DNA of 64,000 nt, from assembly GCA_963513945.1 (NCBI GenBank), contig OY740718.1, forward strand, positions 122,954,850-123,018,849, written 5' to 3'. The notes below the pieces were generated by a model that saw only the letters and a program-made list of their open reading frames with translations, did not search any database and was not told where the DNA came from. Positions 44,131-54,717 of the stretch are shown here, piece by piece (within the stretch, counting starts at the first letter, position 1; every line of letters starts with the position of its first letter). The translations under genes were made by a program, and so were the position numbers. Source of the DNA: Hydrotaea diabolus. Lineage: Eukaryota > Arthropoda > Insecta > Diptera > Muscidae.

Positions 44131-44740
44131 TCAGGTGAGCAATCTAGAGGTATTTTTTTCAAAACATAAAAAACGGCCAACTCACCGGTCAAACACGTGA
44201 AATAAGCTGCTCCTTGAAATGACCTCTCAATAAATCCATTGTTTGAGCAGCTGTATGGCAAGTAGCACCGTTCTGTTGAAACCAAATACCGTCAAGATTA
44301 CGGGCGTCAATTTCAGGTAGCAAAAAGTCCGATATCAAGGCGCGATAGCGTTCCGGCCATCATCATTTTTGAAAAAAAAAGGACTGATGGTTCCACCAGC
44401 CCATTAACTGCACCAAACCACGGTTTTTCTGGGTATAATGACAGCTCTTGAACCTTTTCTGGTTGTTCTTTAGCCCAAATCATGATATTTGATTTATTGA
44501 CGCTGCCGTTGAGCCACAATTTGGCCTCATCACTGAATAAACCGTTGTTCGAAAACAGTGGATCTTCTCGTTTCTCATTTCCATAATTCAGTTGCACAAT
44601 TTGGAGACGTTGTTGCGGCGTTAGTCTTTCTATGATAAAATGGCAAACAATACTGAAAAGGAAAAAAATAAAGTTTAACACAACTCACGAGTAAGCTCTG
44701 AAAACCCCCTATGGAAAAAATACCTCTGGGTGGATCACCC
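44131..44740 (-). mobile_element. rosa-type (DD41D) element R3, deleted
   Basis: Left end TCAGGTGAGCAATCTAGAGG, right end CCTCTGGGTGGATCACCC with TA at 44741-44742. 610 bp; the 3' half (C-terminus and 3' non-coding part) is missing. Confidence 0.85.
44200..44633 (-). pseudogene. rosa-type transposase R3
   Basis: MERLTPQQRLQIVQLNYGNE begins at 44633. A deletion then joins it to the SDEAKLWLNGSVNKSNIMIW region (first Asp), QEL-SLYPEKPWFGA and the second site near 44270 (GIWFQQNGATCHTA, Asp to Asn). The leader before the ATG holds GTGAGTTGTGTTAAAC to TTTTCAG. Confidence 0.82.
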
Positions 44741-44939
44741 TATGTATATGTAAACCATTACGAGGGCGGTTCGGAAACTTCTTAGCCTAGCACAAAAAGC
44801 GCAGTATAAACAGAAAAAAATTAAGTGTTTTGGAAACTTCCATCTCTGCTATGAACACATGATAAATTTTGTTTCGATCTGGCAACTCCTTCATATAGAA
44901 ACAGGTGTTCACAAAAGACGCATCTGCGATTTTTTTACA

Positions 44940-45164
44940 ATGGAAAAATTAGAAATGCGTGGTGTCATTAAATATTTACATAAAAAAGTTTATCGGGACA
45001 AGAAATTCATAATGATATGGTGAATGTGTTAGGCGAAAGTGCTCCTTCATATGCAACAGTAAAAAATTGGGTTGTTGATTTTAAACGTGGCCGTACAAGC
45101 ATTGAAGATGAACTACGTAGTGGACGTCCAAAAACAGCAGAAATTGTAGCCAAAGTGCATATGG
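44940..45164 (+). pseudogene. marB transposase copy 2, N-terminal piece
   Basis: Starts MEKLEMRGVIKYLHKK at 44940; one base is lost near 44988 (KVYRD instead of KGLSG). The HTH part SYATVKNWVVDFKRGRTSIE and RSGRPKTAEIVAKVH follow, and the LINE interrupts after VH. Three codons (TTT) present in copy 1 are absent. Confidence 0.85.
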
Positions 45165-46468
45165 CTTCCGTAGAAACCGCTCTACGGGAGACCTGTTGGC
45201 GTTCTTGTCGGAGCGTTGGAGTCGGTCTATCCACCAGTTTGGTGAGAGTAAGGTCGTGGCTCTAGATATCTCCAAGGCCTTTGATAGAGTCTGGCACGGT
45301 GCACTCATATCAAAGCTGATCGCTTTTGGTGTCGGTAATACGTTTGCTCGGTTTATATCGAGCTTTCTTAGAGATCGCACTATTAGAGTTGTTGTAGATG
45401 GGTTCTCATCCAACACACATAGGCTGACCGCAGGTGTACCACAGGGCTCTGTCCTCTCTCCCTCTTTGTTTCTTATTTTCATTGACGATCTATTGGGTCA
45501 GACCGTGAATCCAATCTACTCTTTCGCAGATGATAGTAACCTCTGTCATTCATATTCATTCGACCGTAGGCCGAGCCTTCAAGATATTGAAGACAAAAGG
45601 CGAATTATGGATGAGACACTTGGCCGTGATCTACTGGCCATTTCCGAATGGGGTCGAGTGAATAGAGTAGATTTTAATGCACGTAAGACACAGTGCTGCT
45701 TGTTGTCTCACAAGCGATTCGCTGACCCAACAATATCATCAATCTCTCTCGATGGTACGGATATTGAACAATCAGAAGCTCTCGATGTTCTGGGCATGAA
45801 AATACAATGTGACGCTCGTTGGGCGAGACATGTATTCGAAGTGTCGAAAGAAGCACTCAAGTGCATAGGCTTTTTAAAGCGGTGCAAGAAATATTTCACT
45901 CCTTCTGATCTTTTCAATATCTATACAACTTACATCAGGCCAAAGATGGAATACAACTCCCATATATGGGCAGGTGCTCCAAAATCATCCTTGGAGCTAC
46001 TTGACCGTGTTCAAAGGAGAGCGATGGTGCTGATAGGTGACAGTAGGGTATCCAACTCTATTGTTTCCCTTGAGCAACGTCGGAATGTGGGTTGCGTGAC
46101 GCTGTTCTATCGTTACTTTCATGGTGTGTGTTCATCAGACATCCGTCGCCTTATTCCTGACGTGAGGATGTTCGGCAGGGATACGCGACTTTCTAGGAAT
46201 TCACACCCGTTTGTTATCGATTGGCCAGTTGACCGCACTATACACTACAGATCAAATTCGTTTTTCGCTCGTACAGTCCGTATGTGGAATCGACTTCCGG
46301 CAAATATATTTCCCACTAATTGCGACATCCAGAAGTTCAAGGCAAGCGTCAACAAACATTACTCCCTCTTTCCCCCCTCCGATCCATTAATTTCCACTCG
46401 CCAACGCAATGCACCGCATATATAGGGGGCATCCCCTGAGTGTTGGTTATTTAAAAAAAAAAAAAAAA
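45165..46468 (+). mobile_element. 5'-truncated CR1/Jockey-type LINE inside marB
   Basis: Ends in a 17-base A tract. ATATGG occurs on both sides (45159-45164 and 46469-46474), a likely target-site duplication. Lacks the endonuclease and the front of the RT, as is usual after incomplete reverse transcription. Confidence 0.85.
45166..46425 (+). CDS. LINE reverse transcriptase, C-terminal 419 residues, frame intact
   Basis: An uninterrupted frame running from the truncation point to the stop at 46423-46425. Motifs: FRRNRSTGDLLAFLSERW (motif 2 region), VALDISKAFDRVWH (A, catalytic Asp), LTAGVPQGSVLSPSLFLIFI (B), IYSFADDSNLC (C, FADD), LGMKIQCDARWARH and WNRLPANIF near the end. No RNase H follows. 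The layout fits CR1/Jockey-superfamily LINEs; the exact family is unsettled. The protein normally reverse-transcribes its own RNA at a nicked target. No own start codon or promoter remains, so this is a dead but undamaged fragment, hence probably recent. Confidence 0.85.
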   Translation, partial: FRRNRSTGDLLAFLSERWSRSIHQFGESKVVALDISKAFDRVWHGALISKLIAFGVGNTFARFISSFLRDRTIRVVVDGFSSNTHRLTAGVPQGSVLSPSLFLIFIDDLLGQTVNPIYSFADDSNLCHSYSFDRRPSLQDIEDKRRIMDETLGRDLLAISEWGRVNRVDFNARKTQCCLLSHKRFADPTISSISLDGTDIEQSEALDVLGMKIQCDARWARHVFEVSKEALKCIGFLKRCKKYFTPSDLFNIYTTYIRPKMEYNSHIWAGAPKSSLELLDRVQRRAMVLIGDSRVSNSIVSLEQRRNVGCVTLFYRYFHGVCSSDIRRLIPDVRMFGRDTRLSRNSHPFVIDWPVDRTIHYRSNSFFARTVRMWNRLPANIFPTNCDIQKFKASVNKHYSLFPPSDPLISTRQRNAPHI

Positions 46469-47274
46469 ATATGGTATTAAATGATCGACGAATAAAAGTG
46501 CGTGAAATAGCTAATATCATGGGCATCTCAAATGATCAAGTCCATTTAATTTTGCATGAAGAACTACAGATGAAAAAGCTTTCTGCAAGATGGGTGCCGC
46601 ACTTGTTAACAGTCGACCAAAAACGCATAAGAATGAACATTTCTCAAGCTTGTTTGGATCGTTTTCAGCGAAATAAAATCGATTTTAAACGTCGTTTCAT
46701 AACTGTTGATGAGACATGGATCCACCACTATACTCCAGAGACAAAAGAACAATCCAAACAATGGACTGAAGCTGGAGGAAGTGCCCCAAAGAAGGCAAAA
46801 ACAATTCAATCGGCTGGTAAGGTTATGGCAACGGTTTTTTGGGACTTCAAAGGTATTTTATTGATTGACTATCTGCAAAAGGGTAAAACAATAAATTCAG
46901 AGTACTATTGCAACCTATGAGATCAATTAAATGTACAAATTCGAGAAAAACGTAAACACTAAAAAATAATTTTTCATCAAGACAACGCACCAGCGCACAA
47001 GAGTGTTTCAACAATGGCTAAAATCAACGAATTAAAGTACGAGTTGCTTGACCACCCACCTTATTCTCCTGATTTAGCTCCCAGTGATTTTTACCTGTTC
47101 CCAAATCTAAAAAAATTCCTTGCTGGCAAGCGTTTTACCTCAAATGAAGATGCAATTACAGTTGTAAAGCACTATTTTGAAGACCTTGAGGAAAACTTTT
47201 TTAATCAAGGGATAGAATTGCTAGATAAGCGTTTGACTAAGTGTATTGAAGTTTCAGGAGATTATATTGAAAAA
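46469..47274 (+). pseudogene. marB transposase copy 2, C-terminal piece
   Basis: Resumes MVLNDRRIKVREIANIMGIS and keeps FITVDETWIHHYTPETKEQ (first Asp with the canonical Glu, unlike copy 1). A TGA at 46918-46920 replaces the Leu of NLLDQ, and about 10 bases are lost near 46955. HQDNAPAHKSVSTMAK (second Asp) and SPDLAPSDFYLF (third Asp) follow. The last codons GAA AAA end at 47274; the Helitron sits before the TAA, which is at 49807-49809. Confidence 0.88.
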
Positions 47275-47442
47275 CTAGCTGACCCGGCGAACTTCGTTCC
47301 GCTTAAATTCGTTAATGCAACGAAAAAAATAATTCCGAGCATGCACTTGCTGCTTTATATAACTCAGTCAATTCAAATTCTTTATTAAAAAGTTGTGTTA
47401 AATACAATGGAAATAACTAAAGTAAAAGAATAACGATGTGCT

Positions 47443-48683
47443 TTAATCAAACCGCAATGATTGAGTTATCAGCCAACCTTCCGTTTTTTCACTGAAGTGC
47501 TTTATGGTACACAACGTTTTTCGTTTTGTTCTCTGGCGCGTACACGTACAAAGCGGAAGGTTTGCCGACACGTGAGCACGCCACATACAATTGACCATGT
47601 GAAAAACATGGGAACTCAAGATTGATTCCACAAACATCCAACGATTGTCCTTGCGCCTTATTAATTGTCATAGCGAAGGCGAGACGCACCGGAAATTGAA
47701 GACGCTTTAATACGAATGGCAAATCGTTCGCAATAAGAGGAATCCGCGGAATAAGAACATCTTCGCCCTTGAATTTGCCCCTCAAAATCGTCGCTTGAAT
47801 GACATTTGATTTGAGTGTCTTCACAATCAAACGCGTACCGTTACAAAGTTTTGTTGCATTGAGATTACGCAACAAAATTATAATTGAGCCGATTTTCAAT
47901 TTCAAAAAGTGTGGCGGCAAGCCCGGGACATCCAGAGAATTCAAAAATTCTGTCGGATAGTTCGTGACTTCGTGTCTTCGGATTTGTATGAATGCAACTC
48001 ACAAGAGATATCATTTTGAATGACGAAATTCAAATGATCGACATCCTTGTTTTTCGCAGCCAAAATCGCTCGTGCACTCAGCCAATCATGGTCAACATAA
48101 TTCTGCGCGATATTCGGAAAAACCTTCATAATCAGCTCTTCCGGCGTAGTTGTAATGCTGCAAAAATTCTGTGGAAATTCAATTAAGCCGGTAACTAATT
48201 CGACTGGAATCACGCCATTACCCATCGCCAACAATTGCCTAGAGAACTCCTCAGCGGACTGGTCACATCGTAAGCAACTCGCATGTTCGTTTTCAACTGC
48301 AATTTCTTTACGTATTGCCATAAAGCCGACGCCTTCAGGCAAGCGTTCAATTCATCTGCTGGAGTTGATCTTGGAATGACAGGCAGCGTTTGACGAAAAT
48401 CGCCTGACAACAAAATCAATGCGCCACCGAAATGTCGTGTGTCATTCCGTAAATCTTTCAATGTGCGATTTAAAGCTTCCAATGCGCGTTTGTGAGCCAT
48501 TGTACACTCGTCCCACACAATAATCTTGCATTGTTGCAATACTTTTGCCATCGCAGAGTTCTTTGAAATGTTGCATATCGGTTCTTCATCCACTTGCATA
48601 TTCAATGGTAATTTCAATGCAGAATGAGCTGTTCGACCGTCTTCTAACAACGTAGCCGCTATCCCAGAAGAGGCGAGTGCCAA
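47443..48683 (-). pseudogene. Helitron Pif1-type helicase, deleted
   Basis: Pieces: LASSGIAATLLEDGRTAHSA (48670-48610), IIVWDECTMAHKRALEAL (Walker B, near 48515), GGALILLSGDFRQTLPVIP (near 48400), TGLIEFPQNFCS (48190), LRNLNATKLCNGTRLIVKTL (near 47850), AFAMTINKAQGQSLDVCGI and LYVACSRVGKPSALYVYAP (motifs V-VI, 47690-47550). The Walker A motif that precedes the first piece in the family is absent: an internal deletion joins the Rep tail to it near 48683. Frameshifts lie near 48250 and 47943. Confidence 0.88.
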
Positions 48684-49513
48684 AGCAATCTAAGGCAGGC
48701 TTCTCGATATGTCGCACACAAAATACCGTCAACAGTCCGCAGCGATTCGAACGAAGTGGGGTCTCGAACATTCAGCAAAACCATTCTCAGATAGAAGCAT
48801 TCGTCGTTTTTGGGGTGAACTGTGTATATTCTACCAAGTGCATCACTTGCATAAACACCAGGGAATCCGACAACTGTTTCACCTTGTTTCCGCCTCTGGA
48901 ATTTCTTCGACAACGCATTCCATGTGAAATATCGTGGCATTTCAGAATAAAGAAGTGTTCGTGCGAACTCGTCACTTCGGCAAGTATCGAAAAAATTTGT
49001 TAATGTTGTTGCAGGTGGTAGTTCGGCTCGCTGGGCTGCATTGGCTGCCGTGAAATATACACGTTGACCATTTTCCAAGTGAACTGCCAAATGGACGACA
49101 GTTGGGGTGCGCTCATGAATCGGAAACGAAAAAATCCGCCACACTGCCTCGTTGCAGTTCACATACCTACCCAATTGATAGCGAAGCACCTCATCATGAT
49201 TATCAGGAGCCTGAATCCCGAAAACAGCCATATCACTGCCTTTATTCACGTATTTGCATACATATTTGATAGATTTGATGGAGCAACATACCTCAATATT
49301 GATATGAGTCTTCAAGACTTTCGACAAAAACGGGCTGTACGGCACAATCCAACTATTGTCGACGGCAAAACTTGCTCCTCTGACATTCATCGTGAATGTT
49401 TTGCCATTATCCGCTGGCGCTCGACGTCGATATAGCGGATATCCATCATTGCCAGTGATTGTGTCTGATACCAATGGACGTGGATAGCGTTTGGTACATT
49501 TATTTTTAGACAT
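48659..49513 (-). pseudogene. Helitron Rep domain, C-terminal part
   Basis: The frame opens MSKNKCTKRYPRPLVSDT then GNDGYPLYRRR and, near 49270, IKYVCKYVNKGSD, which holds the two tyrosines of the Rep active site. The upstream HUH metal-binding motif of Helitron Rep is missing: 49514-49806 is non-coding. The frame runs on into helitron-like sequence (GFPGVYASDALGRIYTVHPK) up to 48700. Without HUH the protein could not nick DNA. Confidence 0.85.
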
Positions 49514-49921
49514 ACACGGTGATAATGGATTGTGGTTTCATAATTACCGACATATGAAATCACAAAAGAAATGACATTAACATGAAAAAAAATTTAAAAC
49601 ATTCGAAATATTATTTGGTATTGTTAAACTAACAAAAAAAAAGTTAAAATCTTCCAGGATTTTATATTTTTCTGGAAATTGTCCAACATCCTATGTCCTT
49701 CCTTGGGCCAACACGAATTCATCAAGCCCAAAATCGTGAAAATCGGACGATCCGTTATAAAGTTATGCGTGTTCACACGGACGGCATTCTCTTTTATAAA
49801 TATAGATAAAAATATTTTTGAAAAACTAACTATTCTCTTTCATTAATAGGCTAAGAACTTTCCGAACCGCCCTCGTAATTTGAAAGTTAATACGCTTTCC
49901 TATCTGGATGAAAGCCGTATA

Positions 49922-50360
49922 TTTGAAAGCGCATAGAGAAAGGGACCTAAGGGTAATAAAATCATTTTCATTTTTTTTATTTTTCTGATGTGGACAACAT
50001 CTGAGCATCGAATGAGACTGATCCCATGCCCCAAAAGTGTTCCCTCCCAGAGATATGCGCGTTTTATGAAAGTGAAGTCGACGATTCTAAGCGCAAATAG
50101 AAAGGGACCTAATCTTTTAAATAGCTCTCCTGAACAAAACTTTTCATCAACTTTTCACTTTTTTTAGATGTGGACAACATCTGAGCATCGAATGAGACCG
50201 ATCCCATGCCCCAAAAGTGTTCCCTCCCAGAGATATGCGCGTTTTATGAAAGTGAAGTCGACGATTCTAAGCGCAAATAGAAAGGGACCTAATCTTTAAA
50301 ATGGCTCTCCTGAACAAACTGCTTTTGAGCCTTAGGTCCCTTTATATTTTGCGCGTCACA
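49922..50360 (+). mobile_element. MITE-D copy 8 (dimer)
   Basis: 439 bp, TA on both sides. The first bases are decayed (TTTGAAAGCGCATAGAGAAA). The two internal units are almost identical (GTGGACAACATCTGAGCATC at 49991 and 50172). Confidence 0.9.
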
Positions 50361-50362
50361 TA

Positions 50363-53010
50363 TTTATTAGTTGCGGACACTTCCAGAAACTTCTTTACAG
50401 GCTGGAAAAACTAGTACTTTATTGCTGTCGTTATTTATTCAAAGTGGGCGATAAGCCAAACCACAACCTCTTTGACTTTAGGCTTTGTCTCCTTTTACCA
50501 TTTTAGCCAACTTGATGTTGGTCGCTCGTTACGCTCCATGCAAAATTTAGCCGGAATCGAATGTAAAATGTTTTTTCGACAGCTGCAGTTTTTGTAATGG
50601 GGAATGTCCTTTGTGTGGTCTAAAAATATGGACCTATGCGGTCCCGTTTCTCTGCAGTTCTCTGCAGGACGACAGCATGGTTTCTATAGCTAAAGGACTT
50701 ATCTCAGTTTATTCTGGTAGTAATTCTGAATCGACTCGTATACTTAACATGAGCCTAGCTCTATATCTTTAAGGTGGTACAAGCATTAGCACTTAGTAAT
50801 AATAACCTGTACCGCAGTGCGATTTAGGGTATAAAAACAAAGTTGCCAACCATTTGTCGAATTTTAATGGGAAAATTTACAGAAAAACTACAAGTTTTTG
50901 TCAATCTAAGCTCAGCATTTTTTTACCAACGGTTTTATTTGCTCCAAATCTCGAGATCTGTAAAAGCCTTATTTGTGCAAACCATTTTTGTGGGAACTAC
51001 AACAAGCACTGACACCCCCTATATCATTCTATCGATCTAAGAACATGTACTTCCTTAATATAGTTTTATATGTTGTGGTCATCTTTGCATGCCTCTTAAC
51101 TAATCGATATTATTTACCCTAACGAAATAGCTGATCCTTCACATCAAGATAGTGATGATCTTATTCAGCCTGCGCTTTTTCTGCCCCATTAGCTTCCCAG
51201 TCCAGAGTCTTTGACGTTTTACCCGCTTTCGATTGTGTTAAATGGACGGGTTTTGTCCTTATTTATAATCTTTGGGGTTTTTCAATCGTTTGTCTTCAGT
51301 AAGAGCCTTTCCTTGCTAATTTATCAAACATTGCATTAGGATTCTTTTGATTTTTAAAATTACCTCGGATTAAAAGGTATTAAATTTCGCCTTGGTATCC
51401 AAGCATCGATCATGGTCGATAATGACTGGGCCATGATCGCCGAGTGACAGGCCTCAAAACAACTACCGGACATGGCCTAAACGACGTAAAGAATCGAGAA
51501 AAAGATTGTGTACTTTTTTATTGTATACATATTGACATTTTCGCTGTGTTATATTTTGTTAAGGTTTTGGAATAGTTTGACAAATACCAAAAGAAGTCGA
51601 TGTTAGAAATACCAAATACCAAAAGAAGTCGATGTTAGAAACCAATTTCCTATGTGGAATCGCCATAAAAAACTCCTAGCCATTCCATTTAACAAACCCA
51701 GTTCTTACCGAACTTGGGTGTCTCCAAACTTCTCCCCCAAACATTGCATGACAATTATTTTGCCCCACAGCATAACATTTCCATTCTCAGCTAATTACTT
51801 TATTATTTGCTTGTTTATGTCAAATAAAGCCACAAAATCTACCAGAAAATTACAAAAAAAAAATCGCCTAATCATTTCCTGGCCACCGTCGTCATATCGC
51901 GACAAACAGCCGGCGCAGCACAACACATATATCAAACGGTTAACTAACGAAAGGCAAACATCGGCTAATACATAGGGGAACCCCTTTCCCACCTCACAGC
52001 AAATGCTTGAAAACAGTCAAATCAGCCTTCTTAACCAGTTCCACCACCAATTGCTGCATCATGCCAAGCCAAAGAGACGATCAAGCAGAACATAATGAAC
52101 GAATCGAATGTTGAAAAATAAAGGAAAAACGAAGAACTTCTTTGACAATTTCAAATATACAAAAATTTGCGCCATCAATCAGTCAAAATGGAAAAAATAA
52201 TGATTGTATAGATAATGATCACGGAACGAGAAGAAGTAAAAGCACTTCAACCACCGTGGACAGAATGAAGATGCTTAAATGGAATATACAGGAAATGCAG
52301 GTTTCCTTCTCGAGCCGCCATGCAAAACAATGGGTTTTGCGGTAGCGTGATGAAAATGTAGTAGCTAGCGATCGATTTTCGGCAAATAGTTTAAAACATT
52401 TCAGTTTTCCTAAGAGATTGGTTAGTGGTGAAAATCCTACCCTACACTCCACTGTGCTACAGGGTATTACGACTTCGTGCTAATGTTTGCAACACCTTGA
52501 AGGAATGGGGATAGAGTCATTGGTAAGTATACCGATCGACTTAGAAACGCTATCAGATTTCATTGAGCGATGTCCCTCCATACGACTATCGCTACATATT
52601 ACATCCGATTTCGACCAAATTACGCACAGAGCATTTCAAGTGACAAGCACCCACATCTGGTGAAATTTGTCCATATTGGTCCAAGTTTTCGAATAGCTCA
52701 CACACAAAGTTCCCTCCCAAGTTGAGGTTCAGCAGCTCTAAAAGCCACAAGTTATACCAGATCTCGCCAACATTGAGCATGGTACGTTATTAGCGACCAT
52801 AAATTAACTGTGGTAAAACCGGACCTCATAGCTCCATATAATGGTATATCTCCCATACAAAGCTGCTTCCCAATTCAGAATCCACAGTGAACAAATTATA
52901 CCCGATCATGCCCACATTTAGAATGGTGCGCTTAAGCTTCTAATTATAAGTACACAGTGTAACAAAAAGGAATGAAGTCAAAATACCTGGGAAGTGATAT
53001 TATTTTTCTT
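50363..53010. other. intergenic DNA
   Basis: 51585-51640 holds a tandem pair of about 31 bp (ATACCAAAAGAAGTCGATGT twice). 52455-52930 reads like a dispersed fly repeat (ACAGGGTATTACGACTTCG, TTTGCAACACCTTGAAGGAA, TAAGTATACCGATCGACTTA). The 107-codon frame at 51652-51975 has no support. No gene called. Confidence 0.4.
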
Positions 53011-53024
53011 GTAGATCTTGCTGA

Positions 53025-53685
53025 GTACAACAAGAAACCGGTTTTGAAATTTCCCAATCACCTCCAAAATCTGGAATAACGGGTAAAAAACTGGTTTTTC
53101 GGATCTTACGCACTTTTTTGGCTGATTTGGAAAGAAGAAACTGCGGCCTTTCAAATGGTGTATACACTGTGAATTTTTCCTGTAAACTCATTTTTTAAAT
53201 TTTTTTTGTAATTTTTGAACTTTGAGTGCTTTTTAAAAAATAATTTTTTAAAAGGAAGCAAACAATTAACTGACTAATAAAGAGATTGTTCTTACGAATA
53301 CAATTCAGTGTCTCTTTTAAAAATTTTTAAAAAAACTGATTGAGTTATTTATTTTTTATTAAATCAACATTTTTTGAAAAAATAGAATTTTTGGCCAAAC
53401 TGCTCAGAAATATTTGTTTGACTGTTTTTTAATTGATTATCTCAGTATCCCGTTCGTCACGTAAACATATTGTTTTAGTTTTTGTTCATTTGTTTTTTTT
53501 TTTGATTTATCACTTCTTATCACTTCAATCGTTCTTACAAATTCAGTCGCTGGTATGATCCGGTTCAACCAAGTTACTGGCATATACGAGTAAGTGCGAA
53601 AGATCCGAACACCCGTTTTTCCCGTCAACTCCAGATTTTGGAGGTGTTTGGGAAATTTCAAAACCGGTTTCTTGTTTTTCCCTAA
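53025..53685. mobile_element. foldback-like element F2
   Basis: 53025-53090 (AAGAAACCGGTTTTGAAATT, CCTCCAAAATCTGGA) is repeated in inverted form at 53610-53678, about 90% identical by eye. GGATCTTACGCACTT at 53101 and AAGTGCGAAAGATCC at 53593 extend the stem. The loop is non-coding. The right arm runs into a K element. Confidence 0.65.
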
Positions 53686-53689
53686 AACC

Positions 53690-54496
53690 ATATTATGATG
53701 CACACTTAACCATAGTATGATCCCTACAAAAATATTATGATTCACACTCAACCACACTACGAGTATGATCCTCACAACCATTTTATGACACTCACTCATC
53801 CATACTATGATCCCCACAGCCATATTGTGATCTTCACAAGCTTAGTTTGTTTCACGTGCTGCCACAGTATGTTCCCCACAACTATAATATGATTCTTACG
53901 CAACCTTGTTATGATCCCAACAAACATAGTATGATCTCACTTAACCATACTATGACCCCCATAATTATTTATTAGGATTTAACTTTGTTGTTATTCAACA
54001 ATAGATTTTTAATAAGTATATTATCTAAAAATACATTCTTTCCAAACAATACGGATGATTTATTTAACAATAGAAAAAACCGAGTTTAATAAAATGCAAG
54101 TGTTTAATTTAAAAAAAAAAATAAAAATAATTTAGTTCTACAAATCCAAAGCAGTTTGGTTCGAAAACTTTTGATTTACAAATAAAACGTTATAATTATG
54201 CGTAAGATTCCTAACAATAACATTGTCCCAAAACCAATAGGCAAATTTTTAAAAATGAATAAAACGCAAACAATACTTTTGTCGCACTAACCATATTCAT
54301 ATTGATGCTACAACCATATTTTTATTTTTAAATTTGGCAAAAATACTATTGATACATTTCAACGATATTAATAATGTCGCAATCCTACTATTGTCAAAAT
54401 GAAATACAAAAAAAATAGTATTGCGGTTGCGATGGACATACTTTTATTGCAGAGAACAAACTATTGTTGCGTGACCCCATCTTTTCTCTGCGTGTA
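53690..54496 (+). mobile_element. K element, copy lacking its left end
   Basis: Begins within the minisatellite (AACCATATTATGATGC..) directly after the F2 arm and ends ..CATCTTTTCTCTGCGTGTA. The array occupies 53690-53965. Confidence 0.75.
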
Positions 54497-54717
54497 GTAA
54501 TAATCATAGAAAACAAAAAAGGTATGATGAAATTGCACTTTATTTGTAATCTTATCTTTAATTTTAATCTTCAAATTGATTCCTACAAGAAGGAATAAAC
54601 ATAGCCGATGCAATTCGTACTTACTTAGTTCTACTACTTCTATGATTATTTACATTGTTTAATTATTTAATTTATAATTTTTAATTTTGTGTCGTAAAGT
54701 TCAGTGTTCTTTTATAA

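Larger units (their letters stand above)
47275..49806 (-). mobile_element. Helitron, internally deleted, exact ends
   Basis: Read on the minus strand it starts TCTATATTTATAAAAGAGAA and ends GCCGGGTCAGCTAG: 5'-TC and 3'-CTAG (CTRR). The hairpin GCGGAAC-GAA-GTTCGC lies about 12 bp before the end. It is inserted between A (47274) and T (49807) with no target duplication, as Helitrons do. 2,532 bp, about half the length of autonomous members. Confidence 0.95.
44761..49875 (+). mobile_element. marB mariner copy 2, split by a LINE and a Helitron
   Basis: Left terminus CGAGGGCGGTTCGGAAACTT (TA 44759-44760), right terminus ..TTTCCGAACCGCCCTCG (TA 49876-49877). MarB sequence: 44761-45164, 46469-47274 and 49807-49875. 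Removing both inserts leaves a copy of about 1.28 kb. Confidence 0.95.

Noticed and set aside
51652..51975. 107-codon open frame
   Set aside because: No recognisable domain; composition similar to flanking non-coding DNA.
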